From positions 682,001 through 746,000 of the forward strand of contig JAGYJF010000003.1 of the NCBI GenBank assembly GCA_018402135.1: DNA of 64,000 nt, in the 5' to 3' direction. A model generated the notes under the pieces. That model saw nothing but the letters and a program-made list of their open reading frames with translations, was not told the DNA's origin and did no database searches. The first letter of the stretch is position 1. Every line of letters begins with the position of its first letter. The stretch comes from Flavobacteriaceae bacterium (GTDB lineage: Bacteria > Bacteroidota > Bacteroidia > Flavobacteriales > Flavobacteriaceae). Made by a program: the position numbers and the translations under genes. Of the stretch, positions 60,808-64,000 are shown one piece after another.

Positions 60808-62072
60808 TGGAAGTAAAAACCACATACTTTCCAACACTACCAGCGATTGATGCTGCTGCTATAAAATTAGATGGTATAGCAACGGTTACACCTCTGATGA
60901 AAAATTTGAACTATTCAAATCTGTTTGAGAGCAATATATTTTTTAAACGGGAAGATTTGCAGCAAGTGCGTTCTTATAAAATTAGAGGTGCTTATAATAA
61001 AATGTCTTCGCTTTCAAGTGCCGAAATCGATAATGGTATTGTTTGCGCCAGTGCGGGAAATCATGCGCAAGGGGTGGCTTTATCATGTAAATTATTGAAA
61101 ATAAAAGGCACTATTTTTATGCCCGCGCCAACGCCTAATCAAAAAGTTGAGCAGGTTAAAATGTTTGGTGAAGAATTTATAGATGTCATTTTAACGGGTG
61201 ATAGTTTTGATGATGCTTATCACGCTTCAAAAATTCATTGTCAAAACTTAAGTAAAACATTCATTCATCCGTTCAACGACGAAAAAGTAATCGAAGGCCA
61301 AGCCACTGTAGGTTTAGAGATTATTGACCAAGCGCAACAGCATCCCATTCATTATGTGTTTGTTCCGGTAGGTGGTGGTGGACTTTCAGCAGGACTTTCA
61401 ACCGTTTTTAAAGAGCTCTCGCCACTGACGAAAATTATTGGTGTAGAACCGAAAGGTGCACCTTCAATGTTTACTTCTATAAAGAATAATAGAAATACAG
61501 AATTAAGACATATTGATAATTTTGTGGATGGTGCAGCGGTGAAACGAGTGGGCGATTTAAATTTTGCCATTTGTAAAAATAATCTACATGATATGCTTAC
61601 GGTTGATGAAGGCAAAATTTGTCAAACCATTTTGGATCTTTACAACAAGGAAGCCATCGTTGCTGAGCCCGCAGGTGCTTTAAGTATCGCTGCATTAGAA
61701 CAATATGCAGAAGAAATTAAGGGTAAAAATGTTGTGTGTGTAGTGAGTGGCAGTAATAACGATATTACTAGAACAGCTGAAATTAAGGAACGTGCCTTAT
61801 TGTACGCCAATTTAAAACACTATTTTATTATAAAGTTTCCACAACGCGCTGGCGCTTTGCGAGAATTTGTAGTTGAGATACTCGGTCCGAATGACGACAT
61901 CACGTATTTTCAATATACCAAAAAAACCAATCGTGAAAATGGTGCTGCCGTTGTAGGCTTGGAATTAAAAACTTCAGATGATTTACAACCACTCATTACC
62001 AAAATGAAACTCCACAATTTTTACGGCGACTATCTTAACGATAAACCTGATTTGTTTCAGTTTCTTGTATAA
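60807..62072 (+). CDS. ilvA: Threonine ammonia-lyase (threonine dehydratase)
   Basis: FKREDLQQVRSYKIRGAYNKM, ASAGNHAQGVALSCK, GGGGLSAGL; TAATG overlap with ilvC. Confidence 0.95.
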   Translation: MEVKTTYFPTLPAIDAAAIKLDGIATVTPLMKNLNYSNLFESNIFFKREDLQQVRSYKIRGAYNKMSSLSSAEIDNGIVCASAGNHAQGVALSCKLLKIKGTIFMPAPTPNQKVEQVKMFGEEFIDVILTGDSFDDAYHASKIHCQNLSKTFIHPFNDEKVIEGQATVGLEIIDQAQQHPIHYVFVPVGGGGLSAGLSTVFKELSPLTKIIGVEPKGAPSMFTSIKNNRNTELRHIDNFVDGAAVKRVGDLNFAICKNNLHDMLTVDEGKICQTILDLYNKEAIVAEPAGALSIAALEQYAEEIKGKNVVCVVSGSNNDITRTAEIKERALLYANLKHYFIIKFPQRAGALREFVVEILGPNDDITYFQYTKKTNRENGAAVVGLELKTSDDLQPLITKMKLHNFYGDYLNDKPDLFQFLV

Positions 62073-62145
62073 GTTAATTTATCATCCGAGATATTTATTT
62101 TAATTCTTACTACCTTTAGTGAAAACAAATTGCTAAAAAAATTCT

Positions 62146-63738
62146 ATGAAAACGCTATTTAAAAACATTCCTGAAAATTTTCAAATTAAAACATTAACCC
62201 ATCAAAACAGCTATTTAGTGGCTGGTAAATTGGTGCCTTGGAAAGGAGAGCAAGTTGAGGTGTTCTCGTCTATTTCTTCCACAGAAAAATACCAACCTAC
62301 ATTATTAGGAAGTATTCCGTCGCTTACTGAAAAAGAAGCCATTGAGGCCTTAGAAGCAGCTTGCACGGCTTACGACAAAGGTCAAGGTGAGTGGCCAACA
62401 ATGAAGGTTGTGGATAGAATTGCCTGCATGGAAAAGTTTGTAACGCAAATGAAAACCAAAAGAGACGAAGTCGTTAAACTTTTGATGTGGGAAATTGGTA
62501 AAAATTTACCTGACTCTGAAAAGGAGTTCGACAGAACTGTAGAATACATTTATGACACCATTGAAGATTACAAACAATTAGACAGAGATTCTGCTAATTT
62601 CAAGAAACACGATGGTGTTTATGCGCACATCCGACGCGGACCTTTGGGAGTTGTATTGTGTTTAGGACCCTATAATTACCCTTTAAATGAAACTTTTGCG
62701 TTGTTAATTCCAGCAATCATTATGGGGAACACCGCTATTTTTAAACCAGCTAAACACGGTGTTTTACTGCTTTCGCCATTATTAGAGGCGTTTAGAAGTA
62801 GTTTTCCACCAGGCGTGGTTAACATTATTTACGGTCGCGGTCGGGTAGTGGCAACGCCTATCATGCAGTCTGGTAGAATAGATGTGCTGGCACTTATAGG
62901 AAACAGTACATCGGCCAATGCATTGCAAAACGAACACCCTAGACAAAATAGGTTACGCTTGGTATTGGGATTAGAAGCGAAAAATCCAGCGATTGTATTG
63001 AAAGATGCCGATTTAGATTTGGCTATCGACGAATGTATTGCTGGCACGACTTCCTTTAACGGTCAACGCTGTACGGCGTTAAAAGTATTATATGTTCATG
63101 AAGATATTATTGAAGAATTCAACAAACGCTTCTCAGCCAAAGTGGATGCACTTAAGTTCGGGAATCCTTGGGATGTTGGTGCTAAATTAACACCGCTTCC
63201 TGAGCCAGGAAAACCAGCCTATATTCAAGAATTAATTGATGATGCCTTATCAAAAGGAGCCAAAATTATCAACGAAAAAGGCGGTGAAACCACTGATAAT
63301 TATATTTTTCCTGCGGTACTATATCCGGTTACTAAAGACATGCGCGTTTTTCAAGAAGAACAGTTTGGACCTGTGATTCCTGTGCTTTCATTCTCTGATA
63401 TTGACGAGCCTTTAGACGATATGGCCGCTTCTAATTATGGGCAGCAGGTGAGTTTGTTCGGTAAGGATGTAAAAACCTTATCTCCTTTAATCGACACCTT
63501 GGTAAACTTGGTATGTAGAGTAAATTTAAATAGTTCGTGCCAAAGAGGTCCAGACGTGTATCCTTTTACAGGCAGAAAAGATTCAGCGGTTGGTACCTTA
63601 AGTGTACATGACGCTTTGCGCTCGTTTTCAATTAGAACATTTGTGGCCTCTAAAGACAACAGCTATAACAATGCAATTTTAAAGGAGTTATTAACCTCTA
63701 AGGGTTCTAATTTTGTAAGTACAGATTACATACTGTAA
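62146..63738 (+). CDS. Aldehyde dehydrogenase family, probable NADP-dependent glyceraldehyde-3-phosphate dehydrogenase
   Basis: [81 protein letters not shown]. Confidence 0.88.
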   Translation: MKTLFKNIPENFQIKTLTHQNSYLVAGKLVPWKGEQVEVFSSISSTEKYQPTLLGSIPSLTEKEAIEALEAACTAYDKGQGEWPTMKVVDRIACMEKFVTQMKTKRDEVVKLLMWEIGKNLPDSEKEFDRTVEYIYDTIEDYKQLDRDSANFKKHDGVYAHIRRGPLGVVLCLGPYNYPLNETFALLIPAIIMGNTAIFKPAKHGVLLLSPLLEAFRSSFPPGVVNIIYGRGRVVATPIMQSGRIDVLALIGNSTSANALQNEHPRQNRLRLVLGLEAKNPAIVLKDADLDLAIDECIAGTTSFNGQRCTALKVLYVHEDIIEEFNKRFSAKVDALKFGNPWDVGAKLTPLPEPGKPAYIQELIDDALSKGAKIINEKGGETTDNYIFPAVLYPVTKDMRVFQEEQFGPVIPVLSFSDIDEPLDDMAASNYGQQVSLFGKDVKTLSPLIDTLVNLVCRVNLNSSCQRGPDVYPFTGRKDSAVGTLSVHDALRSFSIRTFVASKDNSYNNAILKELLTSKGSNFVSTDYIL

Positions 63739-63833
63739 TTCACAATTGGTATATGAGTAAATAAATTTTTAGAATAAACTAATTAATATGAATAATTCTT
63801 AAAAAAAGGTTGAAAAATATATAATATGATAAA

Positions 63834-63867
63834 ATTTACAACTTAGTACTGTTGTTAAGTTGTAAAT
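63834..63867. repeat. Perfect 12-bp inverted repeat ATTTACAACTTA-N10-TAAGTTGTAAAT
   Basis: Arms 63834..63845 and 63856..63867 are exact reverse complements. Confidence 0.8.
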
Positions 63868-64000
63868 GTCAAATTAATTTTTAGTTTTACTCAGATTTTA
63901 CAAGCAATTGAAAGCATTTTCCAATACATACAATTTCACTACAATTGTTATTTCAAGTAGCAGTAGGAATTCATTGCGTCCCGTTTTAAGTCGTCGCCCT

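Noticed and set aside
55281-62072. Unusual ilv cluster
   Set aside because: ilvD-B-N-C-A order and class II length IlvC look like an ordinary branched-chain amino acid operon; only the upstream dyads were kept as a finding.
1-64000. Mobile element, prophage, tRNA or rRNA content
   Set aside because: No transposase, integrase or phage structural proteins among the ORFs and no tRNA/rRNA signatures recognised; tRNAscan-SE and barrnap would be decisive.

Overview
The window is typical chromosomal DNA from a Flavobacteriaceae-like Bacteroidetes: AT-rich, T9SS sorting tail, SusC/SusD pair, GLPGLI proteins and TAnnTTTG promoters. It is mostly conserved housekeeping and metabolic genes. From left to right it contains: a partial SusD/SusC glycan-uptake locus with a T9SS-sorted binding protein and a divergent membrane-spanning sensor/HTH regulator; small-protein and regulator intergenic DNA; a Kdo-transferase gene split by an apparent 1-nt frameshift; aminotransferase-galE-amidohydrolase; lspA, fabD, a FAD enzyme, a 2TM-DHFR fusion and thyA; a lipocalin-like/NupC fusion; etfAB; pdhB; ppa plus the membrane pyrophosphatase hppA; an S9 peptidase; a deoxynucleoside kinase; a two-component system facing two GLPGLI genes and a TonB-type receptor; metK; a porin-glnB-amt operon divergent from gltBD; and an ilvD-B-N-C-A cluster followed by a gapN-like dehydrogenase. 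I found no rRNA, tRNA, CRISPR array or transposase. The signals most worth a second look are non-coding: paired ACCC-N11-GGGT dyads between porin-glnB-amt and gltBD; a TAACTAACTA motif at a near-fixed distance before all three genes of the porin-glnB-amt operon; a possible SAM-II/SAM-V-like leader with an overlapping hairpin upstream of metK; and a cluster of three different repeat/palindrome families between thyA and the nucleoside transporter gene. All calls come from reading the sequence; no searches were run.
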